Origin: Azonexus sp.
Lineage (GTDB): Bacteria > Pseudomonadota > Gammaproteobacteria > Burkholderiales > Rhodocyclaceae
DNA length: 63,062 bases
Assembly (NCBI GenBank): GCA_031260295.1
Contig: JAIRKE010000047.1
Span: 1-63,062 of the forward strand
Direction of reading: 5' to 3'
Shown: piece by piece, positions 37,164 through 46,918 of the stretch
Layout: each line of letters begins with the position of its first letter
Position numbering within the stretch: position 1 is the stretch's first letter
Made by a program: the position numbers and the translations under genes
The notes under the pieces: generated by a model
The model's input: the letters and a program-made list of their open reading frames with translations, nothing else
The model's database searches: none
What the model was told of the DNA's origin: nothing

Positions 37164-38018
37164 GTGCCCGATCGTCTTGCCGTCCTACCCCAATACCTGC
37201 TACCCAAACAGGCGCTGACCGTGCTCGCCGGCAAACTCGCCGGCGCCCAGGCTGGCCGCCTGACGACCGGCATCATCCGTTGGTTCGTCGGCCGCTACGG
37301 CGTCAACATGGCCGAGGCCGCCAACCCGGACATCGCCAGCTACAAGACCTTCAACGAGTTTTTCACCCGGCCGCTGCAAGAGAACGCCCGCCCTTTCGCC
37401 GAGGCCGATTTTCTGTGTCCCGTCGACGGGGCGATCAGCCAGTTCGGCGCCATCGAGCGCGACCAGATTTTCCAGGCCAAGGGCCATAGTTATTCGACCA
37501 CCGCGCTGGTCGGCGGCGACCGCAAGCTGGGCGCACAGTTCGAGAATGGCAGCTTCGCCACGCTGTACCTGAGTCCGCGCGACTATCACCGCATCCATAT
37601 GCCCTGCGACGGCAAGCTGCTGCGTATGATTTACGTGCCCGGTGCGCTGTTCTCGGTCAACCCGACCACGGCACGCGGCGTACCCGGCCTGTTCGCCCGC
37701 AACGAGCGCGTCGTCTGTGTCTTCGACACGACGAACGGTCCATTCGTGCTGACCCTGGTCGGCGCCACCATCGTCGGTAGCATGGCCACCGTCTGGCATG
37801 GCGTGATCAATCCGCCGCGTCCCGGTGTCGTCCGCGCATGGCGTTACGAGGAACAGAACATCATGCTCAAGCGGGGTGATGAGATGGGCCGCTTCCTGCT
37901 CGGTTCAACCGTCGTCATGCTGTTCCCAAAAAACACGCTGGCCTTCAATCCGGCCTGGCAACCGGCCGGTGCCATCCGCATGGGCGAAGCCATGGGGAAT
38001 CGGCCCGGAGAAGCTTAA
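37164..38018 (+). CDS. psd: Phosphatidylserine decarboxylase proenzyme
   Basis: 284 residues from a GTG start at 37164. Typical motifs are FNEFFTRPLQENARP, CPVDGAISQFG, YSTTALVGGD, LSPRDYHRIHMPCDGKL and the LGST cleavage site near residue 250 in RFLLGSTVVMLFP, where the Ser becomes the pyruvoyl cofactor. It makes phosphatidylethanolamine at the inner membrane. The length matches the type I family. Alone in its strand context; the MBL-fold gene follows after 90 bases. Confidence 0.96.
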   Translation: MPDRLAVLPQYLLPKQALTVLAGKLAGAQAGRLTTGIIRWFVGRYGVNMAEAANPDIASYKTFNEFFTRPLQENARPFAEADFLCPVDGAISQFGAIERDQIFQAKGHSYSTTALVGGDRKLGAQFENGSFATLYLSPRDYHRIHMPCDGKLLRMIYVPGALFSVNPTTARGVPGLFARNERVVCVFDTTNGPFVLTLVGATIVGSMATVWHGVINPPRPGVVRAWRYEEQNIMLKRGDEMGRFLLGSTVVMLFPKNTLAFNPAWQPAGAIRMGEAMGNRPGEA

Positions 38019-38114
38019 GTCGCCGCCCCCCGGCGCCTTGCCCGACGGCACCATGGCTAGACATGCCATCGGGACATCCCCGATACTGGCGCCTCCCCCA
38101 ATCCGGAGATGTCC

Positions 38115-39104
38115 ATGACCACGCCATCCCTTGCCCTGCCCAGCCGGCCTGCGCTGGCCCGTCTGCTACTCGCCGTCCTGTTCCTGTTCGTTGCCGGCTT
38201 CGCTGCTGCCGAAGCACCGCCGCAAAAAACCCAGGTGCCCGGCTACTACCGACTGATGCTTGGCAACTTCGAGATCACCGCGCTCTACGATGGCGCTATC
38301 GACCTCGACGAGACCACGCTGAAGAACATTTCCGTACGCGACCGGCAGCGCCTGTTCGCCCGCCAGTTCCTACAGGGGCCGAAAGTGCAGACGGTGGTTA
38401 ACGCCTATCTGGTAAACACCGGCAGCCGGCTGATCCTGATCGACGCCGGCGCCGCCGGGCTGTTTGGCCCCAGCTTGGGCCGTGTTGTCGACAACCTGCG
38501 GGCGGCGGGCTATCAGCCCGAACAGGTGGATACCGTGCTGCTCACCCACCTGCACGGGGACCACGTCAACGGCCTGGTCAGCCCCGATGGCGGGCGCGTC
38601 TTCGCCAATGCCGAAGTCTGGTCGGCCCAGGCCGACAACGATTTCTGGCTCAGTGAAGCGGTCGCCGCCAAGGCGCCGGCGGATTTCCGGGCCTTTTTCA
38701 AAATGTCACGCGATGCCGCCGCACCCTATCTGGCCGCCGGCAAATGGAAGACCTTTTCCAGCGATCGGGAACTGCTGCCCGGCGTCGCCAGCGTCGACAC
38801 CCGCGGCCATACGCCCGGCCACGCCAGCTACCTGATCACCAGCGGCGGCGAGCGCCTGCTGGTACTTGGCGACCTGGTGCACAACCATGCCGTGCAGTTC
38901 GCCCGTCCCGAAGTGTCTTTCGAATTCGACAACGACCCGCAACAGGCGGTGCACGCCCGCAAGCGTATCTTCGAGCGGGCGGCCAAGGAAAAGCTGATGG
39001 TCGCCGGCATGCACCTGCCCTTCCCCGGGATCGGCCACGTGCGCAAGGAAAAGCAGGGTTACGCCTGGGTACCGGCCGAGTTCACGCCGCTCAAGGCGCC
39101 GTGA
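38115..39104 (+). CDS. Secreted metallo-beta-lactamase-fold hydrolase
   Basis: 329 residues from ATG 38115, six bases after GGAG; ATG 38109 overlaps that site. A signal peptide (about 1-37, ending GFAAAEA) precedes the MBL domain. The zinc motif is LLTHLHGDHVNGLV (HxHxDH), with later His in RGHTPGHASYLI and GMHLPFPGIGH, and Asp in LGDLVHNHAV. It resembles periplasmic quorum-lactonase-like or sulfur-ester-type MBL proteins, but the sequence does not give the substrate. Its stop directly abuts the convergent beta-helix gene. Confidence 0.88.
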   Translation: MTTPSLALPSRPALARLLLAVLFLFVAGFAAAEAPPQKTQVPGYYRLMLGNFEITALYDGAIDLDETTLKNISVRDRQRLFARQFLQGPKVQTVVNAYLVNTGSRLILIDAGAAGLFGPSLGRVVDNLRAAGYQPEQVDTVLLTHLHGDHVNGLVSPDGGRVFANAEVWSAQADNDFWLSEAVAAKAPADFRAFFKMSRDAAAPYLAAGKWKTFSSDRELLPGVASVDTRGHTPGHASYLITSGGERLLVLGDLVHNHAVQFARPEVSFEFDNDPQQAVHARKRIFERAAKEKLMVAGMHLPFPGIGHVRKEKQGYAWVPAEFTPLKAP

Positions 39105-40382
39105 TTACTGGAAAGCACCTGGCGCCAGCCCGCTGCCCAGGTGTAGCGGGCGGCTACCGACCGGATAGCTGAATTCCGCCGTCGGCAGCAGGTCGACGCC
39201 GCGCACGCTGCCCGGCGGGCGCACACTACCGCGCAGAGGCGACTGGCTGGTCAAGCGCAGCGGTGTACCGCCGACGGCAATGAGGTCGGCCCGCCGTGCG
39301 CTGTGGTTGCCTTCGACCCGCCCCTGCGCTGGCGGGAAGAAATTGCCATCGCCGACCAGCAGGTTGTTGATCTGCCAGATGTCGATACCGGTGGGGAATT
39401 TCTCGTTCCAGACACGCAGGAAATCGCCGGCGAAATAATCGTTCACCAACGTGTTGTGTACCAGATACAGCGCGTTGTCCGGCCAGCGCGGCCCTTCGGC
39501 GCCGTAGGCGATGATCGCCGCATTGTCGGTGCCGGCACTCTGGCCGATGGCATTGCCGAGCACGAAAACCAGTCCGCCGTTGGGAAATTCCAGCTCATAC
39601 GAAGCCTTGCCGTCCTTGCCATCGACCAGCATGTTGTACAGTACGTGACTCTCGCGCGCCCGCGACTTGACCAGATGGCCGAGATAGCCGCCGGAGAAAC
39701 GACTGCCGCGCAGCACGAACTTTCCGATGCCACCAACATAGAGCAGATGATGCAGATCACCAGGATGGTGGGGTGCTTCGCCGAACTCGCTATCGATCAC
39801 TTCGAGCGTCTGCTCGGGGGAATTGGCGGTCAGGATACCCATTTCGTTATCGACGAAACGACAACCGCGCACCGTCAGGTGTCCCCTCTCGAAGCGGATG
39901 CCGGCACCGTTGAAATGCGGCACACGGGCACCCCGAAACTCGATGTTCTCGATCCGCACCTCACCGCCGCGCACCACCCAGATGCCCTTGCCTTCGGCGT
40001 GCTGGCCATCGCCCAGCATCACCGGCCGCTCGCTACCACCACGGATGATCAGCCGGTCCTGCGTCCACACCGCCGGCTGACCGCGATAGGTGCCCGGCCG
40101 GATTTCGATGATCTCGCCATCGCGCGCCAGGCGTGCCGCCTCGCCGATAGTGGCGATGCGTTCACCGGGACCGACCACCATAGTCGCCGTAGCGGCCGGC
40201 TCGACCTTTCTGGCGGTCTCGGCTGCCGGCACCGCACGCAACTGGCCGTCCAGGCCGCGCCGGATTTCACCACGGTAATCGGGCGATGGCGGTAAGCTTT
40301 CAGTGAATTGCGCCAGCGCCGGTGCACCGGCAAGGCCGGCAATAACGAAGAAAACTGCGCGCAGCATTAAGGTGGGGGCCAT
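39105..40382 (-). CDS. Secreted right-handed parallel beta-helix protein
   Basis: 425 residues. The signal peptide is about 1-24 (ending APALA). Residues ~70-330 form a beta-helix of ~22-residue turns, for example IRPGTYRGQPAVWTQDRLI, GIWVVRGGEVRIENIEFRG, and GIRFERGHLTVRGCRFVDNE. Such folds occur in pectate-lyase-like, alginate-processing and NosD/CASH-type proteins. I see no catalytic signature that would decide between a lyase and a structural role. It is convergent with the MBL gene without any gap (stop codons at 39104/39105). Confidence 0.78.
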   Translation of the reverse strand: MAPTLMLRAVFFVIAGLAGAPALAQFTESLPPSPDYRGEIRRGLDGQLRAVPAAETARKVEPAATATMVVGPGERIATIGEAARLARDGEIIEIRPGTYRGQPAVWTQDRLIIRGGSERPVMLGDGQHAEGKGIWVVRGGEVRIENIEFRGARVPHFNGAGIRFERGHLTVRGCRFVDNEMGILTANSPEQTLEVIDSEFGEAPHHPGDLHHLLYVGGIGKFVLRGSRFSGGYLGHLVKSRARESHVLYNMLVDGKDGKASYELEFPNGGLVFVLGNAIGQSAGTDNAAIIAYGAEGPRWPDNALYLVHNTLVNDYFAGDFLRVWNEKFPTGIDIWQINNLLVGDGNFFPPAQGRVEGNHSARRADLIAVGGTPLRLTSQSPLRGSVRPPGSVRGVDLLPTAEFSYPVGSRPLHLGSGLAPGAFQ

Positions 40383-40518
40383 GTCGGTCGATCGCCGGAT
40401 AACGGGTTTCCATCAGACGGCAGGCACCATCCGTTTGTCAAGACGGACGGCCGTGGCACTATCCGGCCCCACCAAAATACGCCCGGCGCCGGCCTTCCCA
40501 CCTCCGGGGCTTGGTGGC

Positions 40519-43284
40519 TTAGGAAAAGTGCAGGCTGCCGTCGCGCAGGCGCCGCGTCAGCGCCTCGGCGCTCATCGGCCGGCCGTGCAGGTAACCCTGC
40601 AGCACCTGGCAGCCAATATCGGCCAGGAAGGCCTGTTGCTCCTGCGTTTCTACGCCCTCGGCCAGAACCTCCAGGTGCAGATTGCGGCCGAGCGCCACGA
40701 TCGCGCGCAATATGGCGGTATCGCTCTCGTCATGCGGCAGGTCGCGGATGAAAGCGCGGTCGATCTTCAGCCGGTCGAGCGGGAAGGTCTTCAGATAGGC
40801 CAGCGATGAATAGCCGGTGCCAAAATCGTCGATGGCCGTGCGGACTCCTAGTTCGCGCAAGCCGCGCAGCACCTCGACGGCGCCGCCAGAATCGGCGATC
40901 AGCGCGCCCTCGGTGATTTCGAGTTCGAGCAGATGGGCAGGCAGCGCAGTCTTGGCAAGCGCTTCACCGATCATCGGCAGCAGGTCGCTCTGGCGGAACT
41001 GGCGGCCGGACAGGTTGACCGCCACCGTCATCTCGTTACCGAACTCGTCGAGCCAGGCGCGCATCTGGCGGCAGGCCTCGCGCAACACCCATTCGCCGAT
41101 GGGCACGATGAGCCCGGTTTCCTCGGCAACGGGAATAAACTGCACCGGCGAGACGCTGCCCAGTTCCGGACTATGCCAGCGCAGCAGCGCCTCGACGCCG
41201 AGCAAACGGTTGTTCAGCACATCGACCTGCGGCTGGTAATAGACCTTGAACTCGCCGTTGGCCAGGGCTTGGCGCAATAAGCCTTCGAGGGCCAGCAGAC
41301 GGACCCCCTGGACACTCATCTCGGCCGAATAGAAACGATAACCGGCCCGACCTTCCTCCTTGGCGCGATACATCGCCGACTCGGCATTGCGCTCGAGCAT
41401 CGCCGTTTCCTCGCCATCGTTGGGGAAGATAGCGACGCCGATGCTGACCGAGACATGCAGTTGATGCTCGCCGACGGTCATTGGCGAGCGGAAGGCGGCC
41501 AGCAGCTTTTCGCAGACGGCGCCAACTCCCTGGGCCGAACCGATGTCATCAAGCAGCACGGCAAACAGATCGCCGCCCGGCCGGGCCACCGCGTCATGGC
41601 GGCGTACCGTCTGGCGGATGCGCTCGGCGCTGAGCAGCAGCACCTCGTCGCCGACGGCATGATTGAGCGAGTCGTTGATCAGCTTGAAACGGTCGAGCCC
41701 GATCTTGAGCACCGCGAAACGCCGCCGGGTGCCACGCGCCTGTACTGCCACCTGATCGATGACCGTCCGCCAGGCATCGCGCGATAGCAGCCCGGTCAGC
41801 GCATCGAAAGTACGCAGGCGCTCGAGCAATTCCTCGACCTTCTTGCGCTGGCTGAGATCGACGCTCATCGCGATGTAATTGCTAACCGCACTGCCCGATT
41901 GGTTGCGAACGGCGACGATGGACAGCAGCGCCGGGTAGATATCGCCGTTGCGCCGCCGATTCCATACCTCGCCTTCCCAATTGCCATCGCGCTCAAGCTG
42001 CTGCCACATACCGGCATAGAAATCGGCTTCGTGGCGCCCGGATTTCAGCTCGCCGATATTGCGGCCGATCAGCTCGTCGCGGGAATAACCGCTGATCCGG
42101 CAGAAGGCCGGGTTGACCTCGACGATGCGCAACGCCGCACTGGTAACGACGATGGCCTCGACACTGCTGTTGAACACCTTGTCGGCAAGATGCAGGTCGG
42201 CCTCGGTTTCCTTGTTGTTGCGCAGCATCTGGCGTATCAGCAGGCCGGCCAGCAGGAAAGCAACGAGAGCCGAAACGACATTGAAAACCAACCAACGACG
42301 CGCTTTGCCTTCCATTTCAGCGGACTGATTGACGATGGAGGCAACCAATTCATCCTCGATCGCCTTCATTGCATCGACCCGCTGCGAGGCCAACTCGAAC
42401 CAGCGCTCGGGGCTGATGGCCATCTGAATCTGTGGCTGGGCAGCGCTATGGCCGATGGCTACGATCCGCCGACGAATCGCGTCGAGTTCCTGAGCGAAGC
42501 CGCTGGCTTCTATGCGTCCCTGCTGCGCCCGCAAGTCCTCGTGCGCCAGCAGGTAAAACTGATTCAGGTAAGTGGATTCGATGGTGCGCAGCCGGTGGTA
42601 AGTCGCTATCCGGGAGAAATGCCCGAAATCACCCGACGACAGCAGTGCCGTGACCAGAGCACGCTCCTGCCCGGCGGCTTCCTTGGCCCGCAAAAAGGAA
42701 ATCAACGCCAGTTGCGGTGCCGCCATACGGCCGCTCGAATCGACGCGGCTCAACAGCAGCGCCATCAGCTTCTCGATCCAGGTGGTATAGCGCTGTACCG
42801 CCGCATCGTGCGAAATGCGCCGCTGCTCGACCAACGCGCGCAATTCATCCAGCCCGTTAAAGCTCACCACGGCCGCCGGGAACCCGGCCGGCGACTCAGC
42901 TTTCAAGGTTTCGAGAACCTTGTTGAGATGGGCCAGTGCGCTGTCGGTTTTAGCCAACTGATGCTCACGCGCCTGCGCGAAGCAGCTACTGCCCGATACT
43001 AGATAGCCGCTGGACAGGCCGCGCTCGAGTTGTAACTGGTGCATCGCTTCGCTGATGTCGGCGGTGGCCCGAGTCCAGCGGTGCACCGCTATCGCGTAGC
43101 GGAGCTCGCCATAACTATTTACCTGGCTATATCCAGCGAAGACGATTACAGCAACGAGAAACGCAACCAGCAGCAGCAAGGTACGCTGCCCAAGCCCCCC
43201 CCTCCGCCGCTCCCAGGCCGGAGTTTCGCCGTCCGCCGTCAACGCGTCCGGCAATGCCGAAGAGAAAGAGGGAAGACTGCGCAT
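40519..43284 (-). CDS. NIT-PAS-GGDEF-EAL protein, probable c-di-GMP phosphodiesterase
   Basis: 921 residues. TM1 (about 34-52) precedes a NIT-type nitrate/nitrite-sensing domain (about 70-310), recognised by QLQLERGLSSGYLVSG and FLRAKEAAGQERALV. TM2 (about 335-352) leads to a PAS domain (about 370-485), then GGDEF (about 500-655) and EAL (about 670-915). The GGDEF site reads RPGGDLFAVLL (GGDLF), so cyclase activity should be lost. EAL keeps GVEALLRWHS, LELEITEGAL, DDFGTGYSS and LKIDRAF, so hydrolysis of c-di-GMP is expected. It probably couples nitrate/nitrite to c-di-GMP. Confidence 0.92.
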   Translation of the reverse strand: MRSLPSFSSALPDALTADGETPAWERRRGGLGQRTLLLLVAFLVAVIVFAGYSQVNSYGELRYAIAVHRWTRATADISEAMHQLQLERGLSSGYLVSGSSCFAQAREHQLAKTDSALAHLNKVLETLKAESPAGFPAAVVSFNGLDELRALVEQRRISHDAAVQRYTTWIEKLMALLLSRVDSSGRMAAPQLALISFLRAKEAAGQERALVTALLSSGDFGHFSRIATYHRLRTIESTYLNQFYLLAHEDLRAQQGRIEASGFAQELDAIRRRIVAIGHSAAQPQIQMAISPERWFELASQRVDAMKAIEDELVASIVNQSAEMEGKARRWLVFNVVSALVAFLLAGLLIRQMLRNNKETEADLHLADKVFNSSVEAIVVTSAALRIVEVNPAFCRISGYSRDELIGRNIGELKSGRHEADFYAGMWQQLERDGNWEGEVWNRRRNGDIYPALLSIVAVRNQSGSAVSNYIAMSVDLSQRKKVEELLERLRTFDALTGLLSRDAWRTVIDQVAVQARGTRRRFAVLKIGLDRFKLINDSLNHAVGDEVLLLSAERIRQTVRRHDAVARPGGDLFAVLLDDIGSAQGVGAVCEKLLAAFRSPMTVGEHQLHVSVSIGVAIFPNDGEETAMLERNAESAMYRAKEEGRAGYRFYSAEMSVQGVRLLALEGLLRQALANGEFKVYYQPQVDVLNNRLLGVEALLRWHSPELGSVSPVQFIPVAEETGLIVPIGEWVLREACRQMRAWLDEFGNEMTVAVNLSGRQFRQSDLLPMIGEALAKTALPAHLLELEITEGALIADSGGAVEVLRGLRELGVRTAIDDFGTGYSSLAYLKTFPLDRLKIDRAFIRDLPHDESDTAILRAIVALGRNLHLEVLAEGVETQEQQAFLADIGCQVLQGYLHGRPMSAEALTRRLRDGSLHFS

Positions 43285-43400
43285 TATGGAATGGGTACTC
43301 TACTGCGGATACGGCGTCAACAATTTGATGTCCGACAATTTGAGCGACATGACAGTATGGCAAGATACCATTATCAAATCACCACCACCCAGGGAATGCT

Positions 43401-43823
43401 ATGACCATCATCTGGAACAACACCCTCGAAACCGGGCACCGGCAGATCGATCTGCAGCACCAGGAACTGGTGGAATTGATCAACGAACTCACCGCGGCTC
43501 TCGAGGCCGGTCGTGAGTTCGACGCGCTGGACGACATCCTGCCGCGCCTGAACAACTACGTGCTGTTCCATTTCGGTACCGAGGAAATGCTGATGACTGG
43601 GCTGCCGGCCGACAGCGCGCACGTTGTCGCCCACCGCCAGGCACACGGAGATTTCACGGCCCGCATCAATGCCTTGCGGGCCAGCGCGGCAGCCGGTGAA
43701 AAACTGGAAGCCGGACCATTGGCTGATTTCCTGCGCAACTGGCTGGTCGAACACATCATGCGAACCGATCGCGAACTAGTCGCCCTGCTCGCTCCCCACC
43801 AGCCAGTGCCGCCGCGCCGATAA
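43401..43823 (+). CDS. Bacteriohemerythrin
   Basis: 140 residues, all one hemerythrin domain. The di-iron ligands are visible: His in LETGHRQIDLQHQELVELI, His and Glu in FHFGTEEMLM, HRQAH, and the C-terminal HIMRTDREL. The protein binds O2 reversibly and may store or buffer it in microaerobic cells. A clean ribosome site is not obvious, but the N-terminus TIIWNNTLETGH is typical. It is divergent from the NIT-PAS-GGDEF-EAL gene; shared regulation is possible but unshown. Confidence 0.94.
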   Translation: MTIIWNNTLETGHRQIDLQHQELVELINELTAALEAGREFDALDDILPRLNNYVLFHFGTEEMLMTGLPADSAHVVAHRQAHGDFTARINALRASAAAGEKLEAGPLADFLRNWLVEHIMRTDRELVALLAPHQPVPPRR

Positions 43824-43858
43824 GCGGTCGCCAGCCTAGAAAACCTTGCCCTAGCAAT

Positions 43859-43894
43859 AAAAAGCCCCCGCCGGTTTCTCGGCGGGGGCTTTTT
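43859..43894. terminator. Bidirectional terminator between bacteriohemerythrin and acnB
   Basis: AAAAAGCCCCCGCCG pairs with CGGCGGGGGCTTTTT around GTTTCT. A- and T-runs flank both sides, so it can serve both convergent genes. Confidence 0.93.
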
Positions 43895-43904
43895 TAAGAA
43901 AAGC

Positions 43905-43932
43905 TGCGTTCGGCCGTAAGCGGCCGAACGCA
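43905..43932 (-). terminator. Second hairpin at the acnB 3' end
   Basis: TGCGTTCGGCCG pairs perfectly with CGGCCGAACGCA around a four-base loop. On the minus strand it is followed by GCTTTTC, so it stands in tandem with the bidirectional terminator. Confidence 0.75.
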
Positions 43933-43936
43933 CGGA

Positions 43937-46558
43937 TTACATCTCGACAGTTTCGGCAACCTCGACGAACGCAGGAATCTGGTCGAAGTTCATATAGCGA
44001 TACACATCGGCGGCCTTGGCATTGACGGCCTGCACCTGCTCCAGGTACTCGGCAACGGTCGGCAGACGGCCAATCAGCGCGGCGACGGCAGACAGTTCGG
44101 CGGAAGCCAGATAGACGCGGGTATCGATGCCCAGACGGTTCGGGAAGTTGCGCGTCGAGGTCGAAACAGCGGTCGAACCCTTGCGGATCTGCGCCTGGTT
44201 GCCCATGCACAGCGAGCAGCCCGGCATTTCCATACGGGCGCCGGCCTTGCCGAGAACGCTGTAGTAGCCTTCCTCGGTCAGGATCAGGGCATCCATCTTG
44301 GTCGGCGGGGCAATCCACAGGCGGGTCGGGATGTCGGACTTGCCGTCGAGCACCTTGCCGGCGGCGCGGAAGTGGCCGATGTTGGTCATGCAGGAGCCGA
44401 TGAAGACTTCGTCGATCTTGTCGCCCTGCACTTCGGACAACACCTTGACATCGTCCGGATCGTTCGGGCAGGCCAGGATCGGCTCAGTGACTTCAGCCAG
44501 ATCGATCTCGATCACTGCGGCGTACTGGGCGCTGGCGTCGGCCTTGAGCAACGTGCCGTTGGCGATCCACTCTTCCATCGCCTTGATGCGGCGCTTCAGC
44601 GTGCGGGCATCCTGGTAGCCCTCGGCAATCATCCACTTCATCAGCGTGATGTTCGAGCGCATGTATTCGACGATCGGCGCCTTGTTCAGGGCGACCGTAC
44701 AGGCGGCGGCGGAACGTTCGGCGGCGGCGTCGGAAAGCTCAAAGGCTTGTTCGACCTTGAGATCCGGCAGACCTTCGATTTCCAGAATGCGGCCGGAGAA
44801 GACGTTCTTCTTGCCCTTCTTCTCGACGGTCAGCAGGCCCTGCTTGATGGCCCACAGCGGAATGGCATTGACCAGATCGCGCAGCGTGATGCCACGCTTG
44901 GCGGCATCGGCCATCGAGCCCTTGAAGCGGACCAATACCGATTCCGGCATGTCCAGCGGCATGACGCCGGTGGCGGCGGCGAAGGCGACCAAGCCGGAAC
45001 CAGCCGGGAAGGAGATGCCGATCGGGAAGCGGGTGTGCGAGTCACCGCCGGTGCCAACGGTATCTGGCAGCAGCAGGCGGTTCAGCCAGGAGTGGATAAC
45101 GCCGTCGCCCGGACGCAGCGCGACGCCGCCGCGGGTCGAGATGAAGGACGGCAATTCACGGTGCATCTTGACGTCGACCAGCTTCGGATAGGCGGCGGTG
45201 TGGCAGAAGGACTGCATCACCAGGTCGGCCGAGAAGCCGAGGCAGGCCAAATCCTTCAGTTCATCGCGGGTCATCGGGCCGGTGGTGTCCTGGGAACCGA
45301 CGGTGGTCATCTTCGGCTCGCAGTAGGTGCCGGGCAGGATGCCCCGCTGTTGTCCATTTTGTTCCGGCAGGCCGCAGGCGCGGCCGACCATCTTCTGGGC
45401 CAGCGAGTAACCGGTGCCCGGATCGGCCGGCTGCTGCGGCAGGCGGAACAGCGTGGACACGGGCAGGCCCAGCGCCTCGCGCGCCTTGGCCGTCAGGCCG
45501 CGACCGATGATCAACGGAATGCGGCCGCCGGCGCGCACTTCGTCAAGGATGACCAGGGTCTTCAATTGCGATTCAGCGATCACGGCGCCGTTCTTGGTGG
45601 CGGTGACCTTGCCGCTGGCACCATCGACCTTCAGCTCGATCTCGTCACCCATGTCCATCTGGCCAGCGTCGATCTCGATCGGCAGGGCGCCGGCATCTTC
45701 CATGGTGTTGAAGAAGATCGGGGCGATCTTGGAGCCGAGGCAGACACCACCGAAGCGCTTGTTCGGCACGAACGGGATGTCCTCGCCGGTGAACCACAGC
45801 ACCGAGTTGGTGGCGGACTTGCGGGAAGAACCGGTACCGACCACGTCGCCGACATAGGCGATCAGGTTGCCCTTCTCGGCCAACTTGGCCAGTTGCTTGA
45901 TCGGGCCGCGGCTGCCCGGTTCATCGGCCTCGATGCCCGGACGCGGGTTCTTCAGCATAGCCAGTGCGTGCAACGGGATGTCCGGACGCGACCAGGCATC
46001 CGGCGCCGGCGACAGATCGTCAGTATTGGTTTCGCCGGTGACCTTGAACACGGTCAGCTTCTGCGCGGCCGGCACTGCCGGGCGCGAGGTGAACCATTCG
46101 CCGTCGGCCCAGCTCTGCATCACGGACTTAGCGTTGGCGTTACCCTTTTTGGCCAGTTCGGCGACATCGTGGAAGTAGTCAAAGACCAGCAGGGTCTTCT
46201 TCAGACCGGCGGCGGCAACAGCGCCGCAGGTAGCGCAGGCGAGCAGGTCGATCAACGGCTTGACGTTGTAGCCGCCGAGCATGGTGCCGAGCAGTTCAGT
46301 GGCCTTTTCCTTGGAGATCAAGGCGCAGCTTTCCTCGCCCTTGGCAACCTTGGCCAGGAATTCGGCCTTGACCTTGGCGGCGTCGTCCACACCGGCCGGC
46401 ACGCGATAGGTGATCAAGTCGATCAGCGCCGCTTCTTCGCCCCGCGGCGGATTCTTCAGCAGAGCCACCAGTTCGGTGGCCTGTTGCTTGGACAGGGGCA
46501 GCGGCGGGATACCGAGGGCTGCACGCTCTGCAACATGGGCGCGATAGGCTTCAAGCAC
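43937..46558 (-). CDS. acnB: Aconitate hydratase B
   Basis: 873 residues from GTG 46558 ([20 protein letters not shown] follows), with AAGGAAG six bases upstream; the ATG at 46603 would add an unmatched 15 residues. AcnB order is visible: HEAT-like N-terminal domain with [18 protein letters not shown], then the swivelling domain ([20 protein letters not shown]), then the core with [19 protein letters not shown] and the Fe-S Cys in [13 protein letters not shown] and SCMTNIGHF. It isomerises citrate to isocitrate, and apo-AcnB can bind RNA. An AT-rich stretch upstream may hold its promoter. Confidence 0.97.
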   Translation of the reverse strand: MLEAYRAHVAERAALGIPPLPLSKQQATELVALLKNPPRGEEAALIDLITYRVPAGVDDAAKVKAEFLAKVAKGEESCALISKEKATELLGTMLGGYNVKPLIDLLACATCGAVAAAGLKKTLLVFDYFHDVAELAKKGNANAKSVMQSWADGEWFTSRPAVPAAQKLTVFKVTGETNTDDLSPAPDAWSRPDIPLHALAMLKNPRPGIEADEPGSRGPIKQLAKLAEKGNLIAYVGDVVGTGSSRKSATNSVLWFTGEDIPFVPNKRFGGVCLGSKIAPIFFNTMEDAGALPIEIDAGQMDMGDEIELKVDGASGKVTATKNGAVIAESQLKTLVILDEVRAGGRIPLIIGRGLTAKAREALGLPVSTLFRLPQQPADPGTGYSLAQKMVGRACGLPEQNGQQRGILPGTYCEPKMTTVGSQDTTGPMTRDELKDLACLGFSADLVMQSFCHTAAYPKLVDVKMHRELPSFISTRGGVALRPGDGVIHSWLNRLLLPDTVGTGGDSHTRFPIGISFPAGSGLVAFAAATGVMPLDMPESVLVRFKGSMADAAKRGITLRDLVNAIPLWAIKQGLLTVEKKGKKNVFSGRILEIEGLPDLKVEQAFELSDAAAERSAAACTVALNKAPIVEYMRSNITLMKWMIAEGYQDARTLKRRIKAMEEWIANGTLLKADASAQYAAVIEIDLAEVTEPILACPNDPDDVKVLSEVQGDKIDEVFIGSCMTNIGHFRAAGKVLDGKSDIPTRLWIAPPTKMDALILTEEGYYSVLGKAGARMEMPGCSLCMGNQAQIRKGSTAVSTSTRNFPNRLGIDTRVYLASAELSAVAALIGRLPTVAEYLEQVQAVNAKAADVYRYMNFDQIPAFVEVAETVEM

Positions 46559-46918
46559 GGCGACTTCCTTTCGTAAAGGGTTGCTCTGGGAAAATCGGAA
46601 CATTTTACGACAGCGGCCGGAAAAATCGGTTCAGGATGGCCGCCGCAAGACACTCCGTCCAAGTCTTATATATTTTATCTTTTATATGGCTGACTGTGAA
46701 GTTCCTGCTGTCGATCGCCCCACGTCGGCCCAGACATTGGGCCAGCCCTGCTGTTGTCCATGCCGTGCGCGCAGCCTGACGACATGATGCGAAAAGCCAA
46801 CATCGCTCCGAATCCTGGAAACCTCGGTGGAAAAACTCGCAGTAACTATGACGGAAGGCGTAGATTGCGGCCTATCGCTTGTTCATTTTCCATAACAACC
46901 ATCACCATGGAGCCACTC
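46559..46918. promoter_or_regulatory. Divergent promoter region acnB / ThDP operon
   Basis: 360 bases without a gene. An unusually AT-rich block is at 46662-46687 (AGTCTTATATATTTTATCTT and on), in otherwise GC-rich DNA. Its GTCTTATA matches the left arm of the gntR-mdh palindrome, but there is no right arm. It probably contains the acnB promoter. The ribosome site of the ThDP gene is GGAG at 46909-46912. I see no riboswitch. Confidence 0.45.

Noticed and set aside
43401..43823. Bacteriohemerythrin as part of a chemotaxis receptor
   Set aside because: It is a free-standing single-domain gene with its own start and terminator, with no MCP domain attached.
44372..46576. 734-residue open frame antisense to acnB
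   Set aside because: Same GC artefact; the acnB reading is unambiguous.
46750..46918. TPP riboswitch upstream of the ThDP operon
   Set aside because: The conserved CUGAGA element and paired arms of a THI-box are absent.
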